Below are positions 8,151 to 16,581 of a stretch of 40,084 nt of DNA, one piece after another. The notes below the pieces were generated by a model. The model saw only the letters and a list, made by a program, of their open reading frames with translations. It ran no database searches and was not told the DNA's origin. Each line of letters begins with the position of its first letter. Position 1 is the stretch's first letter. Origin of the DNA: Gemmatimonadota bacterium (GTDB taxonomy: Bacteria; Gemmatimonadota; Gemmatimonadetes; Palauibacterales; Palauibacteraceae); contig JAMJQL010000008.1 in the NCBI GenBank assembly GCA_023554245.1, positions 1-40,084 of the forward strand. Direction: 5' to 3'. The translations under genes were made by a program, and so were the position numbers.

Positions 8151-9131
8151 ATGTGCGATGCTGTCGGCATGGCCAGTTCCGGCGATCTAACTCGAGAGGC
8201 AATTCTGGCAACTCGATCACGCCGTCAATACACGACTTATGCGGTCTTCGCCCTGGCGCTGGCCGCGGTCTGCCCGAGCGTCGCGCTTTCTCAGGAAACG
8301 GCTGAGCTCGATCCCGACCAGGTCCTCGACTACGCCTGGCTCTACTCCCGCGGGGACGACGGGATCGTGTTCTCCGATCTCGGGGCGGGCTCACAGAGCA
8401 CGAACGTCCTCAGCATTCCCATCTCGTTCTGGTTGCATCGTCTTCCCTGCTGTGGGAATCCGATCACTCCCGACATCGAAGGTCGCAAGATCGGGGTGCG
8501 TCTGCGGCTCACCGGCGTGATCGGATTCGCCGCATTCGACAGCATCTCCGAGTTCGACATCCGGAGTGTTGACCTCGGGGCGATCCTCCCGGGCATAGAG
8601 GTGCTGTTCAAGACCGGGGAGCGCTCGATGCTGCGTCCGTACCTCGACATCGGGTGGGGGTCCACGAGCTCGACCTCGACCACACTGGTGTACGGTGAGC
8701 TCGGATTGCGGTCCGAGTTCGTCTGGCCCTGGCGACGCTGGGAGCTCGGCCTCGAGCCCCGTCTCAAAGGAGGCTACAGCTTCACCGACATCGACGACTT
8801 CGATCTCAGCAACGTGGAGCTCTCGGCCCGAATGGACGCGCGGTATCCGCTCGGATTCCGGATCGGCGGCCAGACCCCCGACGTCGGGGCCTATTTCAAA
8901 CCGAGCTGGTACCCGAACGACATCTCCTTTCCGACCCCGTCCGGCGAGCAGAAGTCGATCTACACGCAATTCGAGGTGGGCGCCACGCTGGGCTTTCGTT
9001 TCCTGTCGCCGATGCTGTGTGGCCTGTTTCGCATGCCGAGGCTGGGTCTCGGATACCGGTTCGGTGACGGCACGAGCGGGTGGTCCATCCAGGTAGGGGG
9101 CGACCGCGTCGTCCGGCTTCCGCTGCCATGA
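8151..9131 (+). CDS. Exported protein, probable outer-membrane beta-barrel, unknown function
   Basis: I do not recognise a named family. The ATG at 8151 has a GAGGGA site at 8138-8143 with a 7-base gap. An in-frame ATG at 8169 would shorten the long polar leader but has no such site. A hydrophobic stretch (TYAVFALALAAVCPSVALSQ) then looks like a signal peptide ending near residue 50. The rest has alternating hydrophobic strands with aromatic ends (SIPISFWLHRL, GVRLRLTGVIGFAAF, MLRPYLDIGWGS, LGLEPRLKGGYSF, FEVGATLGFRF), typical of a barrel of about 10-12 strands. A Cys-Cys pair occurs in HRLPCCGNPI. The next barrel gene begins 23 bp downstream, so the two are likely co-transcribed. Confidence 0.6.
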   Translation: MCDAVGMASSGDLTREAILATRSRRQYTTYAVFALALAAVCPSVALSQETAELDPDQVLDYAWLYSRGDDGIVFSDLGAGSQSTNVLSIPISFWLHRLPCCGNPITPDIEGRKIGVRLRLTGVIGFAAFDSISEFDIRSVDLGAILPGIEVLFKTGERSMLRPYLDIGWGSTSSTSTTLVYGELGLRSEFVWPWRRWELGLEPRLKGGYSFTDIDDFDLSNVELSARMDARYPLGFRIGGQTPDVGAYFKPSWYPNDISFPTPSGEQKSIYTQFEVGATLGFRFLSPMLCGLFRMPRLGLGYRFGDGTSGWSIQVGGDRVVRLPLP

Positions 9132-9154
9132 TTACCGACCGGGAGAGAGTACTC

Positions 9155-9817
9155 ATGCGCCTCCTGACGAGCGTCCTGGTGGCACTGTGCCTGGTCGGCC
9201 TGCTGCCGTTGAAGGCGCGGGGCCAGGGCTCGACGCTCGGGCTCAAGGGCGGAGTGAATGTCTCGAGCCTCAGCATAGACGATCCCGCGAGACCGGACCT
9301 CCAGATCGAGAGCCGGACGGGCCTCGTCCTGGGCGCGTTTCTCGAGTGCGGAGGCGAGAGCTGGTTCGCGCTGCAAGGCGAGGTCAACTACTCGCAGAAC
9401 GGGGCGAGGGTGACGGACGACGGGACGGCAGCCGAGATCGAACTCGACTACATCCGCGTTCCGGTGCTCGTGATGGCCCGGCTCGGGCCCGAGGACCGGA
9501 CCCTCTATCCCATCGTGTACGCCGGTCCGCAACTGGCGTTCGAGGTGCGTTGTCGCGCCAGGTCGGATTCGGGGGACGCCACGGAGTCCGATTGCGACAG
9601 CGAGGACCTCGACTACCCGCTCGAAACCCGGAACGTCGAATTCGGGCTCGTATTCGGGGGCGGCGTCGAATACCTGCTCGGTGGCTTCAAGGTGGAACTG
9701 GACGCCCGCTACAACCTCGGACTCACCAACATGAACGGCGGCACGAACGCCAGCTCGGTCAGCCTCGAGAACCGGGGCTGGTCGTTCACGGTCGGGCTGG
9801 GGAAGCTGCTCGACTAG
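9155..9817 (+). CDS. PorT-like outer-membrane beta-barrel protein
   Basis: 220 residues from the ATG at 9155, which has a GGGAGAGAG site ending 5 bases upstream. A clean signal peptide (MRLLTSVLVALCLVGLLPLKARGQ) is followed by GLKGGVNVSSLSIDD, the usual opening strand of the PorT/OMP_b-brl_2 family. Further strands are TGLVLGAFLECG, WFALQGEVNYSQNGA, IELDYIRVPVLVMARLG, YPIVYAGPQLAFEV, VEFGLVFGGGVEYLL, VELDARYNLGLTNM and WSFTVGLGKLLD, with family-like GxxYxx turns. The function of such small barrels is usually unknown. Its TAG stop (9815-9817) overlaps the TAG stop of the converging efflux gene in a shared CTAG. Confidence 0.8.
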   Translation: MRLLTSVLVALCLVGLLPLKARGQGSTLGLKGGVNVSSLSIDDPARPDLQIESRTGLVLGAFLECGGESWFALQGEVNYSQNGARVTDDGTAAEIELDYIRVPVLVMARLGPEDRTLYPIVYAGPQLAFEVRCRARSDSGDATESDCDSEDLDYPLETRNVEFGLVFGGGVEYLLGGFKVELDARYNLGLTNMNGGTNASSVSLENRGWSFTVGLGKLLD

Positions 9818-11253
9818 TCCGCGTCGTTTCCCGTCCCGGCGGACGCCAGCTGCTCCGGCACCGTCCAGCCTCCGCCCAGCGCCTTGTAGAGCTGCACGAT
9901 CGAAGAGAGATGGAGCTGCAGCGTCTGCGAAGCGGCCAGTTCCGCCGAGAACTGCGACCTCTGCAAGTCCAGCACTTCGAGGTAGCTGGTGAGACCTCCC
10001 TCGTACCGGACCCACGAGAGCTCGGCGGCACTGGTCGCCGATTCCACCTGCCGCTGCCGCGCTTCGTACTCGTCGCGATAGGTGTTGGTGGCCACGATCG
10101 CGTCCTCCACCTCGCGGAATGCCGTGAGGATGGACTGCTCGTACGTGTACAGGAGCTGCTCAGTCCGGGCCTGCTCGATCTCCACCCGTCTCTGGTTCTT
10201 GCCGGCGTTGAACAATGGCCCGAACAACTGGGCCCCGAGTCCGAGAATCCCGGTCGTGAGTCCGCCGTCAGTCAGGTCGTCGCTGACGCCGCCGGTCCCG
10301 GTCAGGGTCAGCGAGGGAAACTTCAGCGCCTCCGCAACGCCGATGCGGGCCGTCTGTGCCGCCAGCTGACGCTCCGCCTGCAGCACGTCCGGGCGCCGCT
10401 GAAGGAGCTCGGAGGGAAGACCGACCGGAATCTCGGGAGGCAGTTCCTGCTCGGCGAGGGCGAGCCCCCGCTCGATCGACTCCGGTGCGCGGCCCAGCAG
10501 AACGCTGATCGCATTCTCCGTCTGGGTCCGCAGGCGGCGGAAAGACTCGACCGACGCCTCGGCCTCGTAGGCCTGGATTTCGGCCTGGTTGAGGTCCACT
10601 TCGGGAACTACGCCGGCCTCGAATCGCACCCTGATGATCTCCAGCGCTTCCTGCCGAGCGTCGAGCGTCCGCTCGGAAATGCGCAGCCGGTTGTCGAGAT
10701 CCCGTAGCTGGAGATACAGGCTGGCGACATCCGCGACGAGCGTGATCGTCACCGACCGGTAGGCCTCCTCGGTGGCCAGCAGCTCTTGAAACGCCGCTTC
10801 GTTGGAGCGTCGGAGCTTCCCCCACAGGTCGACCTCGAAGAACACGTCAGCTGCCAGGAAGACGTTCCGGGTCGGGACGCTGCTTCCGTCGCTCGTCCAG
10901 GACTCCGACAGGTCCGCGCCCGCGCCGATGTTCACCCGCGGATACAGATCCGCCTTCGTGAATCCCGCCTGTGCACGCGCCTCCGCGATCCGGGCCAAAG
11001 CCACCTGGAGGTCTCGATTCTGCTCGAGCGCCTCCTGGACCAGGTCGCGAAGCACCGGGTCGCCGAACAGCTCCCACCACGGGAGATTGGCGAGCGATTC
11101 GCCCGGCGGCACGGGCTCCCGGTAGGTCTCGTGCACCGGAACCGGCGGCGGCACGTAGTCCGGTCCCAGCTTGCAGCCACCCGTCGCGAGGGGGAGAAGC
11201 AGGGAGGCGCCGAGGATCGAGGCCCGCGCGGGGCGCAACGCCGAAACGTTCAT
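9814..11253 (-). CDS. OprM/NodT-family outer-membrane efflux lipoprotein
   Basis: 479 residues from the ATG at 11253, which overlaps the upstream gene's stop as ATGA. A lipoprotein-type leader ends at Cys27 (PLATGGCKLGPDYVPP), although the -3 residue is not the usual one. The two TolC-like repeats show WWELFGDPVLRDLVQEALEQNRDLQVALARIAEARAQ, LWGKLRRSNEAA, RFEAGVVPEVDLNQAE and, in the second half, LLQRRPDVLQAERQLAAQTARIGVAEALKFPSLTL, FNAGKNQRRVEIEQAR and RYEGGLTSYLEVLDLQRS. It should form the trimeric tunnel across the outer membrane. It is the last gene of the efflux operon after the adaptor and permease, which completes a tripartite pump. The longer open frame upstream to 12009 is out-of-frame read-through of the permease gene. 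Confidence 0.92.
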   Translation of the reverse strand: MNVSALRPARASILGASLLLPLATGGCKLGPDYVPPPVPVHETYREPVPPGESLANLPWWELFGDPVLRDLVQEALEQNRDLQVALARIAEARAQAGFTKADLYPRVNIGAGADLSESWTSDGSSVPTRNVFLAADVFFEVDLWGKLRRSNEAAFQELLATEEAYRSVTITLVADVASLYLQLRDLDNRLRISERTLDARQEALEIIRVRFEAGVVPEVDLNQAEIQAYEAEASVESFRRLRTQTENAISVLLGRAPESIERGLALAEQELPPEIPVGLPSELLQRRPDVLQAERQLAAQTARIGVAEALKFPSLTLTGTGGVSDDLTDGGLTTGILGLGAQLFGPLFNAGKNQRRVEIEQARTEQLLYTYEQSILTAFREVEDAIVATNTYRDEYEARQRQVESATSAAELSWVRYEGGLTSYLEVLDLQRSQFSAELAASQTLQLHLSSIVQLYKALGGGWTVPEQLASAGTGNDAD

Positions 11254-12323
11254 TCCGTCGTCATCCGTTTCCGTTCGAGGAATTCGAGCCAGCCGAATGC
11301 CGCCGCCACGTAGATGACGGCCAGCATGATCTGGGCGATGCGGGTATAGAACTTCGAGCTCGCGTCGGTGCCCACGATGGTGACGCTCATCCCTACCAGC
11401 AGGAGGACCGTGTTGAAGCCCGTCTTGAACAGCGGCGCCACCGGGCGGTCGGAGAAGATCACCTCCGCGAAGATCAGAGCCGACAGGAACGTGAGGAGCA
11501 GAAAAGCGTTGATCGAGGGCCAGACGAGCAGGAGCTGGTAAAACACGATGGCGACGACGCCACCGATCAGGTTTCCCACGATCATGTTCTTTCCGACCTT
11601 CCAGCCCGCCGCGAAGCTGGGCAGCAGCGACAGCAGCGCGGCGAACAACAGCACGACCGCCTGGTCGGTCCAGCCCATGACGAAGAACAGCAGCATCAAC
11701 GGGTAGAGGACCACCAGCGAGCGGCGTGCGAACGCGGCCCGGGCCTCCGGCGGGGGCACCTGCTTCGCGGGCTTCGCATCCAGGCCCCCGGTGACCGTAG
11801 CCGGATGCTCCGGCGAATCCGGAAGCAGACCGAAGCTGAGCCAGGTGGATACGAGCGCGATGATCGCGCCTTCCACCAGGCCAAGGGCGATGCCGACGGA
11901 GAGCCCGATCGACGCGGTGCCCATCAGGGGAATCAGCAGCGCGGCGATCAGCAGCCATACCATGCGAAGGGGCGCCGCCCCGCCCGCCAGACCGTAGAAG
12001 ATCAGCCACAGCACCAGGAACTCGATCAGCAGGAACATGATCCGGTACGGGAGCAGGTAGCGCGTCAGCAACACCCCGAGGAACGCCGCGACCGCGATCG
12101 GCGCGACGAACGCCACGCCGGCCCGAAATGAGGGCCTGGGCGCGGGCGCGCCGAGCAGCATCGCCACGAGTATCGGGACGAGGAAGGGAAGCTCGAACCC
12201 GATCAGGTAGGCGAGTGCAGTGGACAGCGTGATCCCGACCGCGAAGCGCAGCACCCGGAGGGACCGCACATCGGAGAGCAGACCTCCCACCGACGACGCC
12301 CGGGCCGCTACGTCAGGTGGCAT
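11250..12323 (-). CDS. DUF2955/FUSC-like inner-membrane permease of efflux pump
   Basis: 357 residues with many hydrophobic segments, arranged as two halves: residues about 25-165 and 210-345, split by a polar stretch (PDSPEHPATVTGG ... EARAAFARRS). LRFAVGITLSTALAYLIGFELPFLVPILVAMLLG is the typical start of the DUF2955/FUSC-type family, whose members pair with HlyD-type adaptors (as in the AaeAB and YibH systems) to export aromatic acids or similar small molecules. It lacks the large cytoplasmic domain of AaeB. Its start overlaps the adaptor's stop by one base (TGATG), and its stop overlaps the outer-membrane factor's start (ATGA), so all three are translationally coupled. The exported compound is unknown. 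Confidence 0.78.
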   Translation of the reverse strand: MPPDVAARASSVGGLLSDVRSLRVLRFAVGITLSTALAYLIGFELPFLVPILVAMLLGAPAPRPSFRAGVAFVAPIAVAAFLGVLLTRYLLPYRIMFLLIEFLVLWLIFYGLAGGAAPLRMVWLLIAALLIPLMGTASIGLSVGIALGLVEGAIIALVSTWLSFGLLPDSPEHPATVTGGLDAKPAKQVPPPEARAAFARRSLVVLYPLMLLFFVMGWTDQAVVLLFAALLSLLPSFAAGWKVGKNMIVGNLIGGVVAIVFYQLLLVWPSINAFLLLTFLSALIFAEVIFSDRPVAPLFKTGFNTVLLLVGMSVTIVGTDASSKFYTRIAQIMLAVIYVAAAFGWLEFLERKRMTTE

Positions 12324-13468
12324 CAGCGCAGGTAGGAGAACAACGCCGTCAGCCGGATGCGCGCCTTGCCCGCGAGATTTAGCAGGGGATTCGACCCGGT
12401 GTAGACGATCACGCTCGCGCGGCCTCCTGCACGCCGCAGCCCCCGGGCCTCCTCGCCCTCGAACCGAACGACGATCGGGAAGCGCTGCGGATCCTGCAGC
12501 CAGCCCTGCGCCTGCTCGGCCGTGGGGAGGTCGCCCCGTGCCTGCTGCCCCGTGCTCACTCCCGCCGACAGGCTGGCGACATATCCCCGGAATACGCGCC
12601 CCGGCGCGACGTCGAGCGCGATCTCGGCCGGATTGCCCACTTCCATGCGGCCGAGGTTGTTCTCCCGCATGTCGGCCCGGACCCAGACGTCCTGTGCGGA
12701 GATGAAGGTGGCAAGGGGCTGGCCCGCGGCGGCGAAGTGTCCCTCGGCCAACTGCAGGTCTCCCACGATGCCGGGTCCCGGGGCCCGGATCTCTGTGTTC
12801 TCGAGATCGAATTCCGCCTGCTCCAGTGCCGCGGCCGCCGCACGGATCGCCGGGTTGTCCTGTCCCTCTACCCCCAGCGTCGCCCTGGCACGCTCGAGCT
12901 CTGCTTCGGCACTGAGCACCGCGGCCTCCGCGGACGCGAGCTGGGTGGTGGCGCGATCTATGTCGGCCTGGGACAGAGCACCCGGATTCCTGTCGGCGAT
13001 CGCAGAAACCCGGTTGTAGTACCGCTGCGACCGGTCGAGCTGCGCGCGCTGCACGCCCAGGCGGCCGGCCGCCGATTCGATCGCCGAGGTCTGCGCCTCC
13101 ACCTGCTGGCCGGACAGCTCGAGCTGGGCGCGAGCCGAGTTGACCGCAAGCTGGTAGGGAACGGGATTGATCCGGACGAGGAGGTCGCCTTCTTCGACGG
13201 CCTCGTTCAACACCACACCGACCTCGGTCACGTAACCCGGGACCTGGGCGGCGATCGGCACCACGTAGCCGTCCACCTTCGCGAGGTCGGTGTAGGGTGT
13301 GGCCCGGTCAGCGAGCACGTGCCAGCCGAACAGGACTGCGACGACCGCCAGCACGACGAGCGTGATCCTCCGGGCCGGGTCCATCTTGCGCTTCTCGGAG
13401 TCGGAGGACTCGGCCTCCGTTTCCTCCGCCGTCTCGTGCACCTCGGTCGGCGTCAATCCCTCGTTCAC
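12323..13468 (-). CDS. HlyD/EmrA-type periplasmic adaptor protein
   Basis: 381 residues from a GTG at 13468 with a GGAGG site 7-8 bases upstream. After a polar, acidic N-terminus (about 1-33) there is one membrane anchor (ITLVVLAVVAVLFGWHVLA, about 35-53). The lipoyl halves are YVVPIAAQVPGYVTEVGVVLNEAVEEGDLLVRI and IRAPGPGIVGDLQLAEGHFAAAGQPL. Between them lies a long alpha-hairpin rich in Ala, Glu and Gln (about 105-225). The beta-barrel region follows (VWVRADMRENNLGRMEVGNPAEIALD). It would bridge the DUF2955 permease and the OprM-like channel. It begins 2 bases after the stop of the AI-2E-family gene. Confidence 0.9.
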   Translation of the reverse strand: MNEGLTPTEVHETAEETEAESSDSEKRKMDPARRITLVVLAVVAVLFGWHVLADRATPYTDLAKVDGYVVPIAAQVPGYVTEVGVVLNEAVEEGDLLVRINPVPYQLAVNSARAQLELSGQQVEAQTSAIESAAGRLGVQRAQLDRSQRYYNRVSAIADRNPGALSQADIDRATTQLASAEAAVLSAEAELERARATLGVEGQDNPAIRAAAAALEQAEFDLENTEIRAPGPGIVGDLQLAEGHFAAAGQPLATFISAQDVWVRADMRENNLGRMEVGNPAEIALDVAPGRVFRGYVASLSAGVSTGQQARGDLPTAEQAQGWLQDPQRFPIVVRFEGEEARGLRRAGGRASVIVYTGSNPLLNLAGKARIRLTALFSYLR

Positions 13469-13470
13469 GA

Positions 13471-14592
13471 TCAGGCCTCCGCCGGCACCTCGCCAACCTC
13501 AGCGCCCGCCGCCCCTTCACTCGCCGTGCCTTCCTTCACCCAGGCCACGAACAGCTGATACGCGACCGCGAGCACTACGGCCCCGACGAACAGGCCGATG
13601 ATTCCGTAGGCGATCATTCCCCCGATCGCGCCCAGCAGGATCACCAGCATCGGCACGTCGACTCCACGTCCGAGGAGCATTGGCTTGAGCACGGCGTCGC
13701 TTCCGCTGACCAGCAGGCCATAGATCAGGAAGAAAATGGCGGCCGTCGTGCTCTTCGCAGCGAAGGCGTAAACCATCACCGGGCCGAGAACGAAAATCGG
13801 GGGAAGCTGCACGATCGCCAGGACGAGCACGAGCAGCGCCCAGAGCGAGGCCAGGGGTACCCCGATGATCGCCATGCCGATCAGCGAGAGGATCGACTGG
13901 ATCACCGCGATGCCGATCACGCCGACGGTGACGCTGCGGATCGTCTTCTCTGCGAGCACGACCATCTCCGTGGCGTCCTGTCCGAAGAAGCGCGAGGCCA
14001 CCGCGGTAACCCCCTTCACAGCGGGCCCGGCGTTCGCCAGCAGCAGGCCGGCGATCAGCACCGAGAGTACGAACTGGAGCACGGTGCCACCCAGCCCGCC
14101 GATCGCCCCCAGACCCCACTTGACGGCCGCCTGGACCTGGGCCTCGTAGGTGGACAGCGTCTCCGCGAGATCCCGGGAAGCCCTCGACCACAGATCGTAT
14201 GCCTCCGCGCCAATGACGGGCCATTCCCTTACCTGCGGAGACGGTGGCGGAATGCTGAGCGTGCCGGCTTCCAGGCGCGCGCTGACCGCCTTCGACTCCT
14301 CGATCGCCTCTCCGAAGAACAGGAACGACGGCACCAGAATGAGCGCCAGCGATACGAGCACGAACACCGCCGAAGCCATCTTCGTACGTCCGCCCAGCTT
14401 GCGCGTCAGCCACTGGAACAGCGGGTAGATCGCAACCGCGATGATCGACGCCCACAGAACCAGGTTGATGAACGGGGACAGGATCTTCAGCGAGAACGCC
14501 GCCAGCAGGAACAGGAGGCCGATGCGGATCGCGGCCTCGACGATGCTTCTGACAATGCGCGGATCGGGTCCGGAGGTCGCTTCTTCGCTCAT
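13471..14592 (-). CDS. AI-2E-family membrane transporter
   Basis: 373 residues from the ATG at 14592, preceded by GAGGAG. The family pattern is clear: paired N-terminal segments (IGLLFLLAAFSLKILSPFINLVLWASIIAVAIYPLFQWLTRKL), a soluble central stretch (about 100-165), then ALLVLVLAIVQLPPIFVLGPVMVYAF, SGSDAVLKPMLLGRGVDVPMLVILLGAIGGM and GIIGLFVGAVVLAVAYQLF at the end, the usual AI-2E_transport signature. The name reflects one member that exports autoinducer-2; other members are exporters or Na+/H+ antiporters, so the substrate here is open. It sits directly upstream of the pump adaptor (2-base gap), suggesting a linked export or membrane-homeostasis role. Confidence 0.88.
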   Translation of the reverse strand: MSEEATSGPDPRIVRSIVEAAIRIGLLFLLAAFSLKILSPFINLVLWASIIAVAIYPLFQWLTRKLGGRTKMASAVFVLVSLALILVPSFLFFGEAIEESKAVSARLEAGTLSIPPPSPQVREWPVIGAEAYDLWSRASRDLAETLSTYEAQVQAAVKWGLGAIGGLGGTVLQFVLSVLIAGLLLANAGPAVKGVTAVASRFFGQDATEMVVLAEKTIRSVTVGVIGIAVIQSILSLIGMAIIGVPLASLWALLVLVLAIVQLPPIFVLGPVMVYAFAAKSTTAAIFFLIYGLLVSGSDAVLKPMLLGRGVDVPMLVILLGAIGGMIAYGIIGLFVGAVVLAVAYQLFVAWVKEGTASEGAAGAEVGEVPAEA

Positions 14593-14674
14593 TCAAGGCT
14601 CCTCAGATGTCTGGTTGGCGACCCGACAACATGCGCCATCTCGGTACAGCGGTCCACCCGGAACGAGCAACCGA

Positions 14675-15283
14675 TCAGTCTCCGGGCCCGGCACCGCCAG
14701 AGGCCTGGAACTTCGCCGTTCCGATGCCCATCTGCTCCAGCGAATGGAACATCTCACCGACGCCCAGCTCCAGGGGCCTGACCTGTGCGGGCTCCAGGTA
14801 GGATACGAACCCGGACCACACATTCGGGGAACTGGGGTGGAACACCACCACCTCGCCCGATGGCAGCCGCTCCACTTCGAAAGCGGGCCTGAGCCCGCCT
14901 CGCACCGGAACGAGGACTGGCTTGAACTGGGCGGCCTGCTCCTGGCTCTTGAGGACCTGTTCGACGAGCCCTTTGAGCACAGCGTATCCTGGGACGGCAG
15001 CCAGGAGAATGCCTTCGACTTTTCCACCGACGAGTTGACCGATCGCTGACCGGGCGATCAGCCCTGCGACGAAGCAAACGAAGAGCAGAAGCGCGACCGC
15101 AATCACCTGGGCGAGCCCGAAGCCGAGGATCGTGTCGGTCGGGATGAAGTCGGCCATCGGCTCGGCCACCGCCTCGAGGACGCCCATCACCTTGCCGATG
15201 ACTACGACGGCAACCGTCAGCGGAATGATGAACAGGATTCCGCCGATCGCGATGCTCTTGAACGCGTCCACCATCCCCTTCAT
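14675..15283 (-). CDS. DUF502-family membrane protein
   Basis: 202 residues, ATG at 15283 with an AGGAGG site. Two N-terminal transmembrane segments (SIAIGGILFIIPLTVAVVVIGKVMGVL and VIAVALLLFVCFVAGLIARSAIG) are followed by PGYAVLKGLVEQVL and a soluble tail with the family's FVSYLEPAQVRPLELGVGEMFHSLEQMGIGTAKF region. DUF502 proteins are widespread inner-membrane proteins of unknown function. It is the first gene of the minus-strand set that leads into the AI-2E-family and efflux genes, with an 82-bp gap that could hold a second promoter. The short C-terminal extension (QASGGAGPGD) has no known motif. Confidence 0.85.
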   Translation of the reverse strand: MKGMVDAFKSIAIGGILFIIPLTVAVVVIGKVMGVLEAVAEPMADFIPTDTILGFGLAQVIAVALLLFVCFVAGLIARSAIGQLVGGKVEGILLAAVPGYAVLKGLVEQVLKSQEQAAQFKPVLVPVRGGLRPAFEVERLPSGEVVVFHPSSPNVWSGFVSYLEPAQVRPLELGVGEMFHSLEQMGIGTAKFQASGGAGPGD

Positions 15284-15327
15284 AGCCGACCCTCCTGGTG
15301 CGGGTGGATTCCGACCGTGTCAGCGTG

Positions 15328-16581
15328 TCAGATCGACAGCCTCACGCGCAAGCTGAGCACCGCGATCACGTCCTCGTCCGGGTTCAGGGACGGGTTGATG
15401 AGGAACTGCAGCCCCGGGATCACGGAGACCGTCTGGGCGAGGTATAACCGGTACATCGACTCGATACCGAACTGGTCCCGCAGCGCGGCGTCGGACGGGC
15501 TGGCCCAGCTCAGCCCTACGCCGAACCCGTTGTGGCCCTTGACCCGGTACCCGATCCCTCCCGTCATAAGGTGATTCATCGGCGTGGCGCCGCCGTCCGA
15601 ATAGCTGTAGCGCAGGAAGGGCATGATCCGATCGTTGAAATAGCGCTGCAGGGCTATGGTCAGCCCCCAGCCGGAAGGGGTGCCCTTCTCGGAGCGTTCG
15701 TCGGTGTGCCAGACGGTGAGGTGGTAGTTGTCCTGGCGCCGCCTCTCGAAGCTCGATACCCAGCCGATCTCACCGGCCACGAAGTACTCGCGGATGTCGA
15801 AGAAGGTGTCGAAGCCCGCTTCGGTCGGACTGCCGTTCGCGTCGTGGATTCCACCCTGCACGTACAGGTTGTCGGTGGGGAAGATCACGGCCACGGCGCC
15901 CAGGCCGTTCGACGGGAAAGCCGTGGCCGAGAACACCATCGTCTCGTTCTCGAACGTCAGCTGCGGCACCCGGAGGAAGAAGTTGTCGTAGATCACGGCC
16001 GGCGTGATGAGCTTGCCGAACCGGACGGCGCCCTTGCCGCTCATGAACCTCTGTTCCCACCACAGCTGCGATACCGCGAAGTCGAAGGTGCCCCACAGGA
16101 CGTCCGGTTTCCACAGCGACCCGATCTCGGCGCCGAGCTGGTTCGGAGCGAGGTCCGTGTACTTGTGCCGCGACTCGAGCCGGAAGCCCAGCACTCCCGT
16201 GTTCGGTCCGCCGCGGCCGAGCAGGGTCCAATCGCCGTTGATCTCCAGCACGCCGCCCGAAGCATTGTCGTTCCCGGTGAGACTCGAGGAGGCCCCCATG
16301 AACAACGTGTTGTAGTTGATCCCGAACTTGAAGCCGAGGGACTCGTTCATCCGGCCCTTGAACTCGAACCAGGGGCCGAGGAGGATCGGCGAGATCAGGG
16401 TCTGCTTCACCTCGTCATCCGCAACGAGGCGGGCTGGCAGGTCGGCCGAACCGCCGAGAGTCGTCTGCTCCGTGAAGCCGGCCAGCCGGGCGGTGTCCTG
16501 ACCGGCAGCCTGCTGGGCGCGGACAGGGACAGCGCAGGCAACCATCGCGAGGACGGCGCCCGAAACCGCACTACGAATCAC
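15328..16581 (-). CDS. Carbohydrate-porin-like outer-membrane barrel (second of tandem pair)
   Basis: 417 residues starting at a GTG (16581) whose GTGA overlaps the previous gene's TGA. The leader VIRSAVSGAVLAMVACAVPVRAQ is a signal peptide, with GTG read as Met. Strong barrel strands alternate through to a C-terminal SLRVRLSI strand. Segments GFKFGINYNTLFMG, VLGFRLESRHKYTDLAP, WWEQRFMSGKGAVRFGKL and GLQFLINPSLNPDED match OprB-like carbohydrate-selective porins. It is clearly paralogous to the gene before it: both have LTVWHTDERSE / VTVWHSDEKSE, PSGWG and LQ(F/L)LINP.NPDE. This is the last gene of the amidohydrolase operon. It probably lets a small solute cross the outer membrane; the substrate is unknown. 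Confidence 0.8.
   Translation of the reverse strand: MIRSAVSGAVLAMVACAVPVRAQQAAGQDTARLAGFTEQTTLGGSADLPARLVADDEVKQTLISPILLGPWFEFKGRMNESLGFKFGINYNTLFMGASSSLTGNDNASGGVLEINGDWTLLGRGGPNTGVLGFRLESRHKYTDLAPNQLGAEIGSLWKPDVLWGTFDFAVSQLWWEQRFMSGKGAVRFGKLITPAVIYDNFFLRVPQLTFENETMVFSATAFPSNGLGAVAVIFPTDNLYVQGGIHDANGSPTEAGFDTFFDIREYFVAGEIGWVSSFERRRQDNYHLTVWHTDERSEKGTPSGWGLTIALQRYFNDRIMPFLRYSYSDGGATPMNHLMTGGIGYRVKGHNGFGVGLSWASPSDAALRDQFGIESMYRLYLAQTVSVIPGLQFLINPSLNPDEDVIAVLSLRVRLSI

Noticed and set aside
11254-12009. Upstream extension of the OprM-like gene
   Set aside because: It reads the permease gene in the wrong frame; the ATG at 11253 follows a coupled overlap and begins a lipoprotein leader.
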